A stretch of DNA of 64,000 nucleotides from Oscillospiraceae bacterium (GTDB lineage Bacteria; Bacillota; Clostridia; Oscillospirales; CAG-272): contig SVSI01000004.1 in assembly GCA_015064385.1 (NCBI GenBank), forward strand, positions 62,001-126,000, written 5' to 3'. Position 1 is the stretch's first letter. Every line of letters begins with the position of its first letter. The notes under the pieces are model-generated. The model made no database searches. It was given only the letters and a program-made list of their open reading frames with translations, and was not told the DNA's origin. This document shows, one piece after another, positions 8,438 through 17,161 of this stretch. Made by a program: the position numbers and the translations under genes.

Positions 8438-9733
8438 ATGAAAACGAAGCTTTCAAGACGCTTTTGGGCGGCTCTTACCGTATTTTCGCTCGTCGGGCAG
8501 GTTGCTTGGGTAGTTGAAAATATGTATTTCAACGTGTTCATTTACAATATGTTTAACGCAAGCCCGTCCGATATATCGCTGATGGTTGGTGCGTCCGCAG
8601 TCTCGGCGGCGCTGACCACCGTATTTATAGGCGCTCTATCCGATAAGATAGGAAAACGTAAGCTTTTTATCTGCGGCGGTTATATTCTCTGGGGAATTTC
8701 GATATTCTCCTTCGTATTGCTTCGCAGCGATATTCTCGGAAAGCTTTTCCCGATGACAGTTTCTGCGGCAACGCTCGGAATCACGCTGACCGTTATTCTT
8801 GACTGCGTTATGACCTTTTTCGGTTCAAGCGCAAACGACGCCGCCTTTAACGCGTGGCTGACCGATTCTACCGACTCCTCAAACAGAGGAAGCGCAGAGG
8901 GCATAAACGCTATGATGCCTCTGGTTGCGATACTCGTCGTTTTCGGCGGATTTATGTTCTTTGATCTCACCTATGCTTCAAGCTGGACTCTGATATTTTC
9001 GATAATCGGAGCCATCGTCATACTCGTTGGAGTGCTCGGTATATTCCTTATCGACGATCCCGATATAAAACCGACGGAGACGGGATATTTTCACAATATA
9101 GTTTACGGATTCAGACCGCGTTCGATAAAAAGCGATCCGCTTCTTTACATACTTCTCGCGGCGTTTTCGGTATTTAATATCTCAATACAGATATTTATGC
9201 CGTATCTTATAATCTACTACGAGAAAACGCTTGCAATGTCAGACTACGTTCTCATAATGGCTCCCGCTATTATAATCGCATCGGTAGTCACCGCATTCTG
9301 GGGAAGAGTGTACGATAAAAAGGGATTCGGATTTTCTCTTGCGGTATCACTTATCGCTCTTTCTGCGGGATATATCGTCCTTTATCTTACACGTACTACC
9401 GCTCCCGTATTTATCGGATCACTGCTTATGATGAGCGGATATCTCTCGTCTATGGCGGTATTCGGCGCGGCAATACGCGACTATACGCCAAGCGGTAAAT
9501 CGGGAATGTTTCAGGGACTCCGCATATTCTCGCAGGTGCTTATCCCCGGTGTTATCGGGCCTGCCATCGGTGCGGCAGTACTGAAGAACGCGGAGAGTAT
9601 TGTCAACAGCGACGGAACGACCTCGTTTCTCCCGAATGCTAATATATTTATAAGCGCTCTTGCGGTTATTTTCGTTCTTATGATACCGCTGGCACTTTTC
9701 TATTTCAAATCGAAAAAAGCAAGTAATAATTAA
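8438..9733 (+). CDS. MFS transporter
   Basis: A 431-residue permease with twelve predicted membrane segments. The loop after TM2 reads 'GALSDKIGKRKLF', the major facilitator signature (G-x-x-x-D-R/K-x-G-R/K-R). A long central loop (about residues 200-225) separates the two halves. The sequence starts 'MKTKLSRRFW', and AAGGAG lies 7-8 nt before the ATG. The substrate is unknown; the neighbouring fucose locus makes a sugar possible, but this gene has its own upstream operon. Its 3' end overlaps the convergent araC-type gene by 4 bp, and no terminator is visible between them. Confidence 0.85.
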   Translation: MKTKLSRRFWAALTVFSLVGQVAWVVENMYFNVFIYNMFNASPSDISLMVGASAVSAALTTVFIGALSDKIGKRKLFICGGYILWGISIFSFVLLRSDILGKLFPMTVSAATLGITLTVILDCVMTFFGSSANDAAFNAWLTDSTDSSNRGSAEGINAMMPLVAILVVFGGFMFFDLTYASSWTLIFSIIGAIVILVGVLGIFLIDDPDIKPTETGYFHNIVYGFRPRSIKSDPLLYILLAAFSVFNISIQIFMPYLIIYYEKTLAMSDYVLIMAPAIIIASVVTAFWGRVYDKKGFGFSLAVSLIALSAGYIVLYLTRTTAPVFIGSLLMMSGYLSSMAVFGAAIRDYTPSGKSGMFQGLRIFSQVLIPGVIGPAIGAAVLKNAESIVNSDGTTSFLPNANIFISALAVIFVLMIPLALFYFKSKKASNN

Positions 9734-10596
9734 CGGGCGCCTCTCGACTGCTTTATATAACTGCTCGGTGTTACCGACTTGTATTTTTTGAAGGTTTTTG
9801 AAAAATAACTTAGATTATTAAAGCCGTTGTTGAACGCGGCCTCGGTTACCGTATATTTTCCGCTTTCAAGATCGCGGCAGACTTTGTTTATGCGAAGGAT
9901 ATTTATGTAATCAATCGGCGAGTACGATGTGTAAGCCCTGAATACTCTGCACAGATATTTTTCGCTGAATCCGCTCTTTTCCGAAAGAATACCGAGTGTT
10001 ATGCGCTCCGAATAGTGAATATCTATCCAATCGATAAGCTTTGATATAGTCTTTGCCGACTGCGATGCGTGAGTATCGCGGTCGGTTTTGTTTTCGATCA
10101 TATTTTCTTCGAAAAGAAAATAGATGAATTTGTATATGAGGTACGATATTTTCAGTTCTCGGTGAGGGGTATTTTCGACATGAGCGGACATCAGCTCACA
10201 AACGCTGCTGTAAAGCGCGCTGTTTTCTTTGTGCAATACCGGCTTTGCAGAAACGTCTTTCAGCGAGAGTGCGGATACGTATTTGTCGTACACTCTGTTT
10301 TTCTTTGTGGAAAGAATATCCGTACTGAATACGAGACATTCATAAACGGCATCTTGAGGATCTGCGCGGTGCAGGTCTCCACAGTTTATGAAAGCTATAT
10401 CACCCTCGAAAATAGTATGTTTTACATTATTTATATAAAGCTCAAGTGTACCGCTCAGAATGCGTACAATCTCAAATTCTCCGTGCCAATGCAGTGGCAT
10501 TACGTACTGGAGATGATCTTTGTTTACGTAATAATACTCGATAGGAAAATCGTCCGCGCCGTGCCGTTTGTTTTCTTTGTATTCGATATATTTCAT
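9730..10596 (-). CDS. AraC-family transcriptional regulator of the fucose locus
   Basis: A 288-residue regulator. The N-terminal 150 residues form a cupin-like sensing domain ('MPLHWHGEFEIVRILSGTLELYINN', with H-W-H-x-E-F-E at about 37-43). The C-terminal 100 residues hold the two AraC helix-turn-helix motifs ('LGILSEKSGFSEKYLCRVFR' and 'VTEAAFNNGFNNLSYFSKTF'). It is divergent from fucI, with a 121-bp shared control region. AraC-cupin proteins usually activate sugar-catabolic operons on binding the sugar, so regulation of fucI-fucA is the simplest inference. GAGGT lies 6 nt before the ATG. Confidence 0.9.
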   Translation of the reverse strand: MKYIEYKENKRHGADDFPIEYYYVNKDHLQYVMPLHWHGEFEIVRILSGTLELYINNVKHTIFEGDIAFINCGDLHRADPQDAVYECLVFSTDILSTKKNRVYDKYVSALSLKDVSAKPVLHKENSALYSSVCELMSAHVENTPHRELKISYLIYKFIYFLFEENMIENKTDRDTHASQSAKTISKLIDWIDIHYSERITLGILSEKSGFSEKYLCRVFRAYTSYSPIDYINILRINKVCRDLESGKYTVTEAAFNNGFNNLSYFSKTFKKYKSVTPSSYIKQSRGAR

Positions 10597-10649
10597 GTTC
10601 TACCTCGTAATGTGAATATCGTTACAGCTTTCGTTACTATATTGCAAGT

Positions 10650-10678
10650 ATTTTATCATATTTAATACTATAATACAA
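10650..10678 (-). promoter_or_regulatory. Promoter of the araC-type gene, overlapping the fucI -10 box
   Basis: Minus strand: TTGTAT (10678-10673), 17 bp, TAAAAT (10655-10650). The plus-strand TATAAT at 10669-10674, the likely fucI -10, lies between these elements and has no -35 match at 17 bp (AAGTAT at 10646-10651). This fits an activator-dependent fucI promoter and mutual exclusion of the two polymerases. Confidence 0.6.
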
Positions 10679-10717
10679 GTAGTAAGCAGAAAATATTTAT
10701 CTTACGGAGGGAAACTT

Positions 10718-12514
10718 ATGGCAAAGTCAAGACTTATAGGTCAGTATCCGGTCATCGGAATACGTCCGACTATCGACGGCAGACGAGGAGTGCTTGGAGT
10801 CAGGGAGTCGCTCGAAGAGCAGACTATGAATATGGCACGCAGTGCAGCAAAGCTGTTTGAAGAAAATCTTCGTTATTCAAACGGTGAAAAGGTAAAGGTA
10901 GTGATTGCCGATACCACGATAGGACGCGTTGCGGAAGCAGCGGCTTGTGAGGATAAATTCCGCAAGGCAGGCGTTGATATAACGCTTACGGTCACTCCTT
11001 GCTGGTGCTACGGCGCGGAAACTATGGATATGGACAAGGATACGATCAAAGCTGTCTGGGGCTTTAACGGTACAGAGCGTCCCGGCGCGGTATATCTTGC
11101 GTCCGTACTTGCTACACACGCCCAAAAGGGACTTCCTGCGTTCGGTATCTACGGACGTCAGGTAATGGACAGCGATGACACCGAAATCCCCGAGGACGTA
11201 AAAGAAAAGCTTCTTCGTTTCGGAAGAGCAGCCGTTGCTGTTGCAACTATGCGTGGGAAATCGTATCTTCAGATCGGCTCCATCTGTATGGGTATCGGCG
11301 GATCTATAATCGATACCGATTTTATCGAGGATTATCTCGGTATGCGCGTAGAATCGGTTGACGAGGTCGAGATAATACGCCGTATGACCGAGGGTATTTA
11401 CGACGAGCAAGAGTACCGTAAAGCACTTGAATGGGTAAAAGAAAACTGCATAGAGGGCTTTGACAAGAACCCCGAGGAGCTCCAAAGAACACGTGAGCAA
11501 AAGGATTCGGATTGGGAATTTGTAGTCAAGATGATGGTGATCATCAAGGATCTTATGAACGGCAACCAAAATCTTCCCAAGGGTTGTGAAGAGGAAATGG
11601 TAGGTCATAATGCAATAGCGGCAGGATTCCAAGGACAGAGACAGTGGACCGATTTCTATCCGAACTGCGATTTTCCCGAAGCTATGCTCAATACTTCCTT
11701 TGACTGGAACGGCGCAAGAGAGCCATATATTCTTGCTACCGAAAACGACGTCCTTAACGGCATAGGAATGCTATTTATGAAGCTTCTTACCAATCGCGCG
11801 CAGATGTTTGCGGACGTGCGCACGTATTGGAGCGGTGACGCTATAAAGAGGGTTACGGAATATGAAATAGACGGCAAGGCGAAGGAGTCAAGCGGTATTA
11901 TCCATCTTATCAACTCGGGCGCTTGCTGTCTTGATGCAAACGGTGCGGCTAAAGACGAAAAGGGAAATGCTCTTATCAAGCCGTGGTACGAGCTAAATGA
12001 GAGCGATATAAAGGCGATAATGGAAAACTCGACATGGAACTACGCTGACCTCGGATATTTCCGCGGAGGCGGATATTCCTCACGCTTTGAGACCAGAGCG
12101 GAGATGCCCGCAACCATGATAAGACTCAACCTTGTAAAGGGTCTCGGACCGACACTTCAGATAGCAGAGGGGTGGACGGTGGAGCTTCCCGAGAGCGTCT
12201 CCGACACGCTTTGGAAGCGTACGGACTATACTTGGCCCTGCACGTGGTTTGCGCCTCGATGTACCGGCAAGGGTGCTTTCAAGAGTGCTTACGACGTTAT
12301 GAATAACTGGGGAGCAAATCACGGAGCTATTTCCTACGGACATATCGGTGCAGACCTTATTACGCTTTGCTCGATGCTTCGTATCCCGGTTTCTATGCAC
12401 AATATTTCGGAGGATAAGATATTCCGCCCTGCAGCTTGGAACGCATTTGGAATGGACAAAGAGGGACAGGACTACCGCGCTTGCGCAAATTACGGTCCGC
12501 TCTTTAAGAAATAA
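10718..12514 (+). CDS. fucI: L-fucose isomerase
   Basis: A 598-residue ketol isomerase of the FucI family, converting L-fucose to L-fuculose; family members also act on D-arabinose. The N-terminus '[21 protein letters not shown]' is diagnostic. Other family blocks are '[21 protein letters not shown]', a Mn-binding acidic segment and the C-terminal '[20 protein letters not shown]'. Length matches characterised FucI (about 590). The Shine-Dalgarno is GGAGGG, 6 nt from the ATG. It is the first gene of a tight operon (9 and 4 bp gaps) with the SGNH hydrolase and fucA. Confidence 0.95.
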   Translation: MAKSRLIGQYPVIGIRPTIDGRRGVLGVRESLEEQTMNMARSAAKLFEENLRYSNGEKVKVVIADTTIGRVAEAAACEDKFRKAGVDITLTVTPCWCYGAETMDMDKDTIKAVWGFNGTERPGAVYLASVLATHAQKGLPAFGIYGRQVMDSDDTEIPEDVKEKLLRFGRAAVAVATMRGKSYLQIGSICMGIGGSIIDTDFIEDYLGMRVESVDEVEIIRRMTEGIYDEQEYRKALEWVKENCIEGFDKNPEELQRTREQKDSDWEFVVKMMVIIKDLMNGNQNLPKGCEEEMVGHNAIAAGFQGQRQWTDFYPNCDFPEAMLNTSFDWNGAREPYILATENDVLNGIGMLFMKLLTNRAQMFADVRTYWSGDAIKRVTEYEIDGKAKESSGIIHLINSGACCLDANGAAKDEKGNALIKPWYELNESDIKAIMENSTWNYADLGYFRGGGYSSRFETRAEMPATMIRLNLVKGLGPTLQIAEGWTVELPESVSDTLWKRTDYTWPCTWFAPRCTGKGAFKSAYDVMNNWGANHGAISYGHIGADLITLCSMLRIPVSMHNISEDKIFRPAAWNAFGMDKEGQDYRACANYGPLFKK

Positions 12515-12523
12515 GGAGATAAT

Positions 12524-13144
12524 ATGTCAAACACTTATACATATCAGGAAAAAGCAACCTCGTCACCCCGTGAAAAATATGAATGGGAGCGTATCTGGTT
12601 TGAGGATACCTACGACAAGGACGCCAAAAGAGTGCTTTATATAGGCGACTCTATCTCAAACGCTACGTTTCCGTACGCCGCGGCGGCATCCGATCGAAAA
12701 ATACTTTTTAACAACTTTGCAACCTCAAAGGCGCTTGATAATCCGTTTTTTTATCCGATGGTAAAAATGTTCGTCGATCAGAACGAGCGCATTGATGCGA
12801 TAATCGTAAATAACGGACTTCACGGTTGGCATCTCACCGAGGAGGAGTACGCACGGTATTATCTTGATTTTATAAGAAAACTGAAGGCAGATAATCCCAA
12901 AACGCCTATATGTCTCGTTTTGTCCACGGCAACGGACGAAAGCCGCGCGTACAGCGTACGCGTTTTACCGAGAAACGAAAAGGCAGTGGAGATAGCGGAA
13001 AAAGAAGATCTGGGAATTATTGATCTTTACAGCGTTTCTGTTAAAAACAAAAATCTCCTTTCTCAAGACGGTGTGCATTTTACTTCGGACGGCTATAAGC
13101 TCTTTGGCGAGGAGATAGTCAGAGTTTTAGAGGAAAGGATCTGA
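12524..13144 (+). CDS. SGNH/GDSL-family hydrolase in the fucose operon
   Basis: A 206-residue protein with no signal peptide. The GDS block 'LYIGDSIS' places the nucleophile at S43, block III is 'VNNGLHGWH' (N96/N97), and the catalytic pair is D182-G-V-H185 in 'DGVHFTSDGY'. The family includes esterases and carbohydrate deacetylases. Its place between fucI and fucA suggests removal of acyl groups from intracellular fucose derivatives, but that is inference. It is not a kinase, so it does not supply the missing fuculokinase step. Translation probably reads through from fucI, since AAGGAG overlaps the fucI stop. Confidence 0.8.
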   Translation: MSNTYTYQEKATSSPREKYEWERIWFEDTYDKDAKRVLYIGDSISNATFPYAAAASDRKILFNNFATSKALDNPFFYPMVKMFVDQNERIDAIIVNNGLHGWHLTEEEYARYYLDFIRKLKADNPKTPICLVLSTATDESRAYSVRVLPRNEKAVEIAEKEDLGIIDLYSVSVKNKNLLSQDGVHFTSDGYKLFGEEIVRVLEERI

Positions 13145-13148
13145 AAAA

Positions 13149-13838
13149 ATGAAATATACGGAAATTTGCGAACAGATATGTGACGTTTGCCACAAAATGT
13201 GGCAGCTCGGCTGGGTGGCGGCAAACGACGGAAACGTATCCGTTAAGCTTCCCGATGGAAATTTTATGGCAACGCCCACCGGAATCAGTAAAAGCTTTAT
13301 AACTCCCGATAAGCTCGTTATTATAAATGAAAACGGCGAGGTTATCGAGGGGAAAAATGGATATAAGCCGTCAAGCGAGATAAAAATGCACCTTCGTTGC
13401 TATAAGGAAAGGCAGGACATCGGTGCGGTCGTTCATGCACATCCGCCGACAGCGACGGGATATGCGGTCGCGGGCAAGAGTCTTGACGAGTATTCTATGA
13501 TCGAAACAGTCATTGCCATCGGATCGATACCGCTTACACCGTACGGAACTCCGAGTACAAACGAGGTGCCCGATGCTATTGCACCGTATCTTGCAGAGCA
13601 CGACGTTATGCTCCTTCAAAATCACGGAGCACTTACCGTTGGATGTGACCTCATAACGGCGTATTATAGAATGGAAACGCTTGAGCTTTTTGCAAAGATA
13701 TCTCTCGCAGCTCATCTTCTCGGAGGTGCAAAAGAGATAGAAACACCGCAGATAGATAAGCTTCTCGATCTTCGCGAAAATTATTATAAGGTTACGGGAA
13801 AACATCCCGGTTATAAGCATTATAACGGCGAAAATTAA
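13149..13838 (+). CDS. fucA: Class II aldolase, L-fuculose-1-phosphate aldolase type
   Basis: A 229-residue class II aldolase/adducin-family protein. Zinc ligands are H96 and H98 in 'VVHAHPP' and H159 in 'LLQNHGAL'. The catalytic Glu is E77 in 'SSEIKMH', and the phosphate-binding 'TGISKSF' lies near residue 44. With fucI upstream, cleavage of L-fuculose-1-phosphate to DHAP and L-lactaldehyde is the likely reaction. Related members use rhamnulose-1-phosphate or ribulose-5-phosphate, so the assignment rests on context. It is the last gene of the operon. Confidence 0.85.
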   Translation: MKYTEICEQICDVCHKMWQLGWVAANDGNVSVKLPDGNFMATPTGISKSFITPDKLVIINENGEVIEGKNGYKPSSEIKMHLRCYKERQDIGAVVHAHPPTATGYAVAGKSLDEYSMIETVIAIGSIPLTPYGTPSTNEVPDAIAPYLAEHDVMLLQNHGALTVGCDLITAYYRMETLELFAKISLAAHLLGGAKEIETPQIDKLLDLRENYYKVTGKHPGYKHYNGEN

Positions 13839-13859
13839 AAATAAAATCCCGAAAAACAC

Positions 13860-13888
13860 TTGCAAAAATCGGAAATTTCTGATATAAT
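13860..13888 (+). promoter_or_regulatory. Strong SigA promoter upstream of carD
   Basis: TTGCAA (13860-13865), 17-bp spacer, TATAAT (13883-13888). Transcription should start near 13895, which is immediately before the 5' arm of the hairpin at 13897. Confidence 0.85.
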
Positions 13889-13896
13889 ATAAATAC

Positions 13897-13947
13897 AGCG
13901 TGTAGCTTAACGGCGTAAGTCCAGTTGTAAGCTACACGCTTTTTTTA
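13897..13947 (+). terminator. Promoter-proximal terminator or attenuator hairpin of carD
   Basis: AGCGTGTAGCTTA (13897-13909) pairs perfectly over 13 bp with TAAGCTACACGCT (13928-13940), with an 18-nt loop and a T7 tract. It begins about two nucleotides after the predicted start site and 30 bp before the carD ATG. It would either end transcription after about 50 nt (a small RNA or attenuator) or act as a 5' structure of the carD message. It could also terminate fucA read-through. Confidence 0.75.
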
Positions 13948-13976
13948 TTACCAAAACGTGCGTTGGAGGTATCGAG

Positions 13977-14513
13977 ATGAGTAAATACAAGTACAAAGCA
14001 GGTGAGTACGTCGTTTACGGCTCAAGCGGAATATGTAAAATAGTTGATATAAAAGATCTCACGCTCTCTCCCATTATCGGAGAGCGTAATTACTACGTTC
14101 TTGAGCAGATAAATGCAAAAACGTCCACGATCTACGTTGCGACGGATAACGAGACGCTTTGCGCGAAAATGCGATACGTGCTTGATAAAAAAGAGATACT
14201 TGATATTTTACATAGAGCAAAAGAGGGAAGTATAAGCTGGATAGACGATCGAAAGGTTCGCGCACAGGAATTTTATAATATTCTGCACAACGGCACACAC
14301 GAAGATATGCTTCTTATGATCGGATGCATCTATCTTAAAGGCAGAGAGCTTGCAGAAATAGGAAAACGCCTTTCCGATTCGGACTCGGGTATTCTTCGCT
14401 CGGCAGAAAAGATCATTCGCGAGGAATTTGCCTTCGCGCTCGGTATTAACGGTGAGGACGTTGGCAAATTTATACGCTCAGAGCTCAAAATCGAGCCCTT
14501 AGGCGACCTTTGA
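13977..14513 (+). CDS. CarD-family transcriptional regulator
   Basis: A 178-residue protein. Residues 1-65 form the CarD/TRCF RNA-polymerase-interaction domain ('YKAGEYVVYGSSGICKIVDI'), which binds the beta subunit. The rest is a helical domain ('LSDSDSGILRSAEKIIREEF') like the DNA-binding part of CdnL/CarD proteins. Such proteins stabilise open promoter complexes, often at rRNA promoters. GGAGG lies 8 nt before the ATG. It is monocistronic, between a hairpin leader and a bidirectional terminator. Confidence 0.9.
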   Translation: MSKYKYKAGEYVVYGSSGICKIVDIKDLTLSPIIGERNYYVLEQINAKTSTIYVATDNETLCAKMRYVLDKKEILDILHRAKEGSISWIDDRKVRAQEFYNILHNGTHEDMLLMIGCIYLKGRELAEIGKRLSDSDSGILRSAEKIIREEFAFALGINGEDVGKFIRSELKIEPLGDL

Positions 14514-14567
14514 TAAACACGCGAGGAAATCCCCCCTTATAGAACGAAACGTCCCTATAACGAAAAA

Positions 14568-14596
14568 AACGAACCCGAAAACGGGTTCGTTTTATT
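14568..14596. terminator. Bidirectional terminator between carD and the lipoprotein gene
   Basis: AACGAACCCG (14568-14577) pairs with CGGGTTCGTT (14582-14591) with a 4-nt loop; T-rich sequence follows on the plus strand and AAAAAA precedes it. It serves converging carD and the lipoprotein gene ending at 14599. Confidence 0.9.
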
Positions 14597-14598
14597 TT

Positions 14599-15945
14599 TT
14601 AATTTTCGGAAGAGGTGCTGAGCTTTATCGTAACGTCGTGTTTTTCGGACGATACGTTTATTACCGTGATAACGTCACCTGCGGCAAAAACGTATTTGAA
14701 ATTTCCGTTTTCGTCGGGTGTGAGCTCGCTGCCGTTTATCTCTACCTTAATATTTTTGTTCTTGATGCTTACCGTATCTGCGCCGAGGAGCAGGGAAACG
14801 AAGGAATATTCCTTTCCTGCGGGGATAGTTACGGTAACTGCGCTGTCAAGCAGAATTATCGGGCTGTCTGCGTTTGCGTCGGCTATGAGAAGGCGAAACT
14901 CTACGTCGCTTACGCTGCTGCTTGAGGTTGAGGCAACGGCTACCGAAAGCTCGTCACCCGCGTTCACCCATACATATTCGCACACCTTTCCATCGGTGTA
15001 GGGAGATACCTCGTAAGTGGTCTTGTTGTAGAGCATTATAGTGCCGTTCTCGGAATAAGAGGTGACCGATATCATTCCGCTTTTAGTTGCTATCCAGCGG
15101 TAGTAAACGGTCTGTTCCTTTTCGACGCTTGCCGTATATATGGTCTCAAGAGCTGCTTCGATCGGACGCTCGGGCGAGCCAAGGACGGACTCAAAGACGA
15201 GCTCAAATGTCTTTTCCGTGTTTGATTTGTTAATGAACTTTGCAACGGACGGAGTAAAGTTGCTCTTGGGGGAGAGCTTTATTTCGGCATTTTTACCCGA
15301 ATAGGTATTGCCGTCATAGACTATCTCAACATCGTCCGTGTTTACCTTGAGGACCTTGGTTCCCGTGCCGAGCGAGAAATAGTAAGCCGCGTTTGATTCA
15401 AGCGTTATGCTCGGTGCGTCGAGGGGGACGATAAAGGGACGCTCCTCGCTTCCGTCAGGGGTGACGTTCTGAACTAAAAGCTCTACGGACTCCGCGCCCT
15501 TGTCAAAAGATATCGCGCCCGTGCTTATGGGAAGATATCCGTCGGGGAGAAAGTCGAAATTAAAGGTGTAATTGCCCGCGGAAAGCTCTGCGGCTATAAC
15601 GCCGTTTTCGTCCGAGGTAGCGCTAAGTACGCTGTCATAGCCCTTGTAAAGAGTGATAACTGCGCCGCTTATAAGCGCGCCATCCTGATCCACTACCGTA
15701 ATGGTGCAGTTCATTTTGACCTCGGGCGGAAGAGTATCTGCTTCGCAAACGTCGCATTTGCCGTTGCTGTCGCTGTCAACGTGAGAGGTGCAGGACTTAT
15801 CGCCAAGCTCCTCACTGCAGACGTCGCAGATGCCGTTTTTGTCCTCGTCCGTGTGAGAGGTGCAGGGCTCTTCCTGCGTGTTGCACGATGCAAGCACGGT
15901 AAGTACTGCGAGCAGTATAGCGCAAAGTGATATTATTTTCTTCAT
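14599..15945 (-). CDS. Secreted lipoprotein with two CDVC modules and Ig-like domains
   Basis: A 448-residue lipoprotein. The signal peptide ends in the lipobox V-L-A-S-C21. Two copies of a short module follow (residues about 26-70): H-x-D-x-D-x-N-G-x-C-D-x-C, each with a leading S-C-T-S-H-type element. A carboxypeptidase-regulatory-like beta domain comes next ('ITVVDQDGALISGAVITLYKG'), then two or three beta-rich domains without recognised catalysis. It is probably a cell-surface structural or binding protein. The start at 15945 has GGAGG 6 nt upstream; nine extra in-frame codons upstream lack one. Confidence 0.7.
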   Translation of the reverse strand: MKKIISLCAILLAVLTVLASCNTQEEPCTSHTDEDKNGICDVCSEELGDKSCTSHVDSDSNGKCDVCEADTLPPEVKMNCTITVVDQDGALISGAVITLYKGYDSVLSATSDENGVIAAELSAGNYTFNFDFLPDGYLPISTGAISFDKGAESVELLVQNVTPDGSEERPFIVPLDAPSITLESNAAYYFSLGTGTKVLKVNTDDVEIVYDGNTYSGKNAEIKLSPKSNFTPSVAKFINKSNTEKTFELVFESVLGSPERPIEAALETIYTASVEKEQTVYYRWIATKSGMISVTSYSENGTIMLYNKTTYEVSPYTDGKVCEYVWVNAGDELSVAVASTSSSSVSDVEFRLLIADANADSPIILLDSAVTVTIPAGKEYSFVSLLLGADTVSIKNKNIKVEINGSELTPDENGNFKYVFAAGDVITVINVSSEKHDVTIKLSTSSEN

Positions 15946-15981
15946 ATTATTCCTCCGAAAAAGTTGTCGCATAACAAAAGT

Positions 15982-16010
15982 ATTATACCATCTGTACTTG
16001 AATATTGCAA
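15982..16010 (-). promoter_or_regulatory. SigA promoter of the CDVC lipoprotein gene
   Basis: Minus strand: TTGCAA (16010-16005), 17-bp spacer, TATAAT (15987-15982), 36 bp from the ATG. Confidence 0.85.
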
Positions 16011-16048
16011 GAGTTTTTAAGAAAATATTGTACTTTAGATCATTTCGG

Positions 16049-16079
16049 GCAAAAAAACAGCGGACCGAAGTCCGCTGTT
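16049..16079 (-). terminator. Terminator of the NTGD surface-protein gene
   Basis: On the minus strand AACAGCGGAC and GTCCGCTGTT (plus coordinates 16070-16079 and 16056-16065) enclose a TTCG tetraloop and are followed by TTTTT. It is a canonical strong terminator. Confidence 0.9.
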
Positions 16080-16105
16080 AAAACTAAATCAGTTGTATAA
16101 AAGAA

Positions 16106-16978
16106 TTACTCAGCAATTCTTTTCTTGGAAACGATAGCGCATCCGAAGATGGAAGCGAGAGCAACTGCGCCGAGAGCAACGTAGAGAGCTACGCTGTCAC
16201 CGGTGTTAGCCGATCCGCCGCCTGCATTTCCGCCACCTGCGGGAGTACCCTTCTTGGTGAGAACGAGATCGATATTATCGGTAACGCCTTCGTTCTGGAG
16301 AACGTCAAGACTGGTCGAAACAAAAGCGTTGAAGGTTTCACCTGCTGCCAGAGTGAACTCGTAGGGAAGGGTGAGATCCTGAGATCCGCCACCGATTTCA
16401 GCGCCAACAACACCGGTTGCCTCGCCGTCAGCGAGAGCAAGGATATAGGTGCCTGCTTCAGAAGCGGTGAAATAAACGTCGATAGGAGCTGCATAATATC
16501 CCGAGATTGTTACGGGGATAACGTTTGCACCGATAGTAAGCTCGGTTCCTGTGGGAGTAGAAGCTCCGCCACCGGTAGTAGAAATACAGGTGTACTGCTG
16601 CATTACACCGAGAGCAAAAATGAGGTTTCCGCCTAAATCATAGGAGAAATTCATAGCGGGCGCTGCGGTAGCATCACCCGTATTGCCTGCTTCAACGGTA
16701 ATTGTTGCTACGTCGTTCGAATCAACAGTATAGGTGTAGGTTCCGCCTATTCCAGAGTAGTTGTTGTCAACGATGGTAAGCGTACCGCCTGCAAGACTGG
16801 TTCTCTGGAAAGAAAGCTCATAGATAACTACGTGCATAGCAGGGGGGGCCATCGGATCAAGGATCTCGTAGTCGCCTTCCATAAGACTGGAAAGGGTTAC
16901 ACCGGGTGCCGCCGAAACAGTAAGTGCCATAGTAAGTACCATAGCAAGGATTAAAAGAGTAGAAATAATCTTTTTCAT
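16106..16978 (-). CDS. Secreted surface protein with C-terminal NTGD-TM-KKR anchor
   Basis: A 290-residue exported protein. The signal peptide ends near V-S-A-A-P (residue 24). A beta-rich middle (about 30-240) includes a segment ('GYYAAPIDVYFTASEAGTYIL') that resembles the last domain of the lipoprotein encoded at 17523-19673. A Gly-rich linker leads to S-A-N-T-G-D, a hydrophobic helix and a basic tail (KKRIAE). That C-terminal layout is like a sortase sorting signal, though the motif is not LPxTG and no sortase gene is in the window. Function is unknown. Confidence 0.65.
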   Translation of the reverse strand: MKKIISTLLILAMVLTMALTVSAAPGVTLSSLMEGDYEILDPMAPPAMHVVIYELSFQRTSLAGGTLTIVDNNYSGIGGTYTYTVDSNDVATITVEAGNTGDATAAPAMNFSYDLGGNLIFALGVMQQYTCISTTGGGASTPTGTELTIGANVIPVTISGYYAAPIDVYFTASEAGTYILALADGEATGVVGAEIGGGSQDLTLPYEFTLAAGETFNAFVSTSLDVLQNEGVTDNIDLVLTKKGTPAGGGNAGGGSANTGDSVALYVALGAVALASIFGCAIVSKKRIAE

Positions 16979-17005
16979 TTTTTTATTCCTTTCAAGATTT
17001 AGATT

Positions 17006-17060
17006 AAACTAATTTAGTTTTAGTCACGAATATTTTAACACTAAATTCTTGATATGTCAA
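17006..17060 (-). promoter_or_regulatory. SigA promoter and palindromic operator-like site of the NTGD protein gene
   Basis: Minus strand: TTGACA (17060-17055), 17 bp, TAAAAT (17037-17032). Downstream, in the untranslated leader, lies the near-perfect 15-nt palindrome AAACTAATTTAGTTT (17006-17020), a plausible repressor site 28 bp before the ATG. Confidence 0.7.
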
Positions 17061-17161
17061 CACTTTACATCTAAAAATATTAAGAAAAAATGAAATTTTC
17101 CGCAAAAAACGTACATAAATCAGTATAATAATACCGTTTATACATAGCTTCTAATTAGAAA

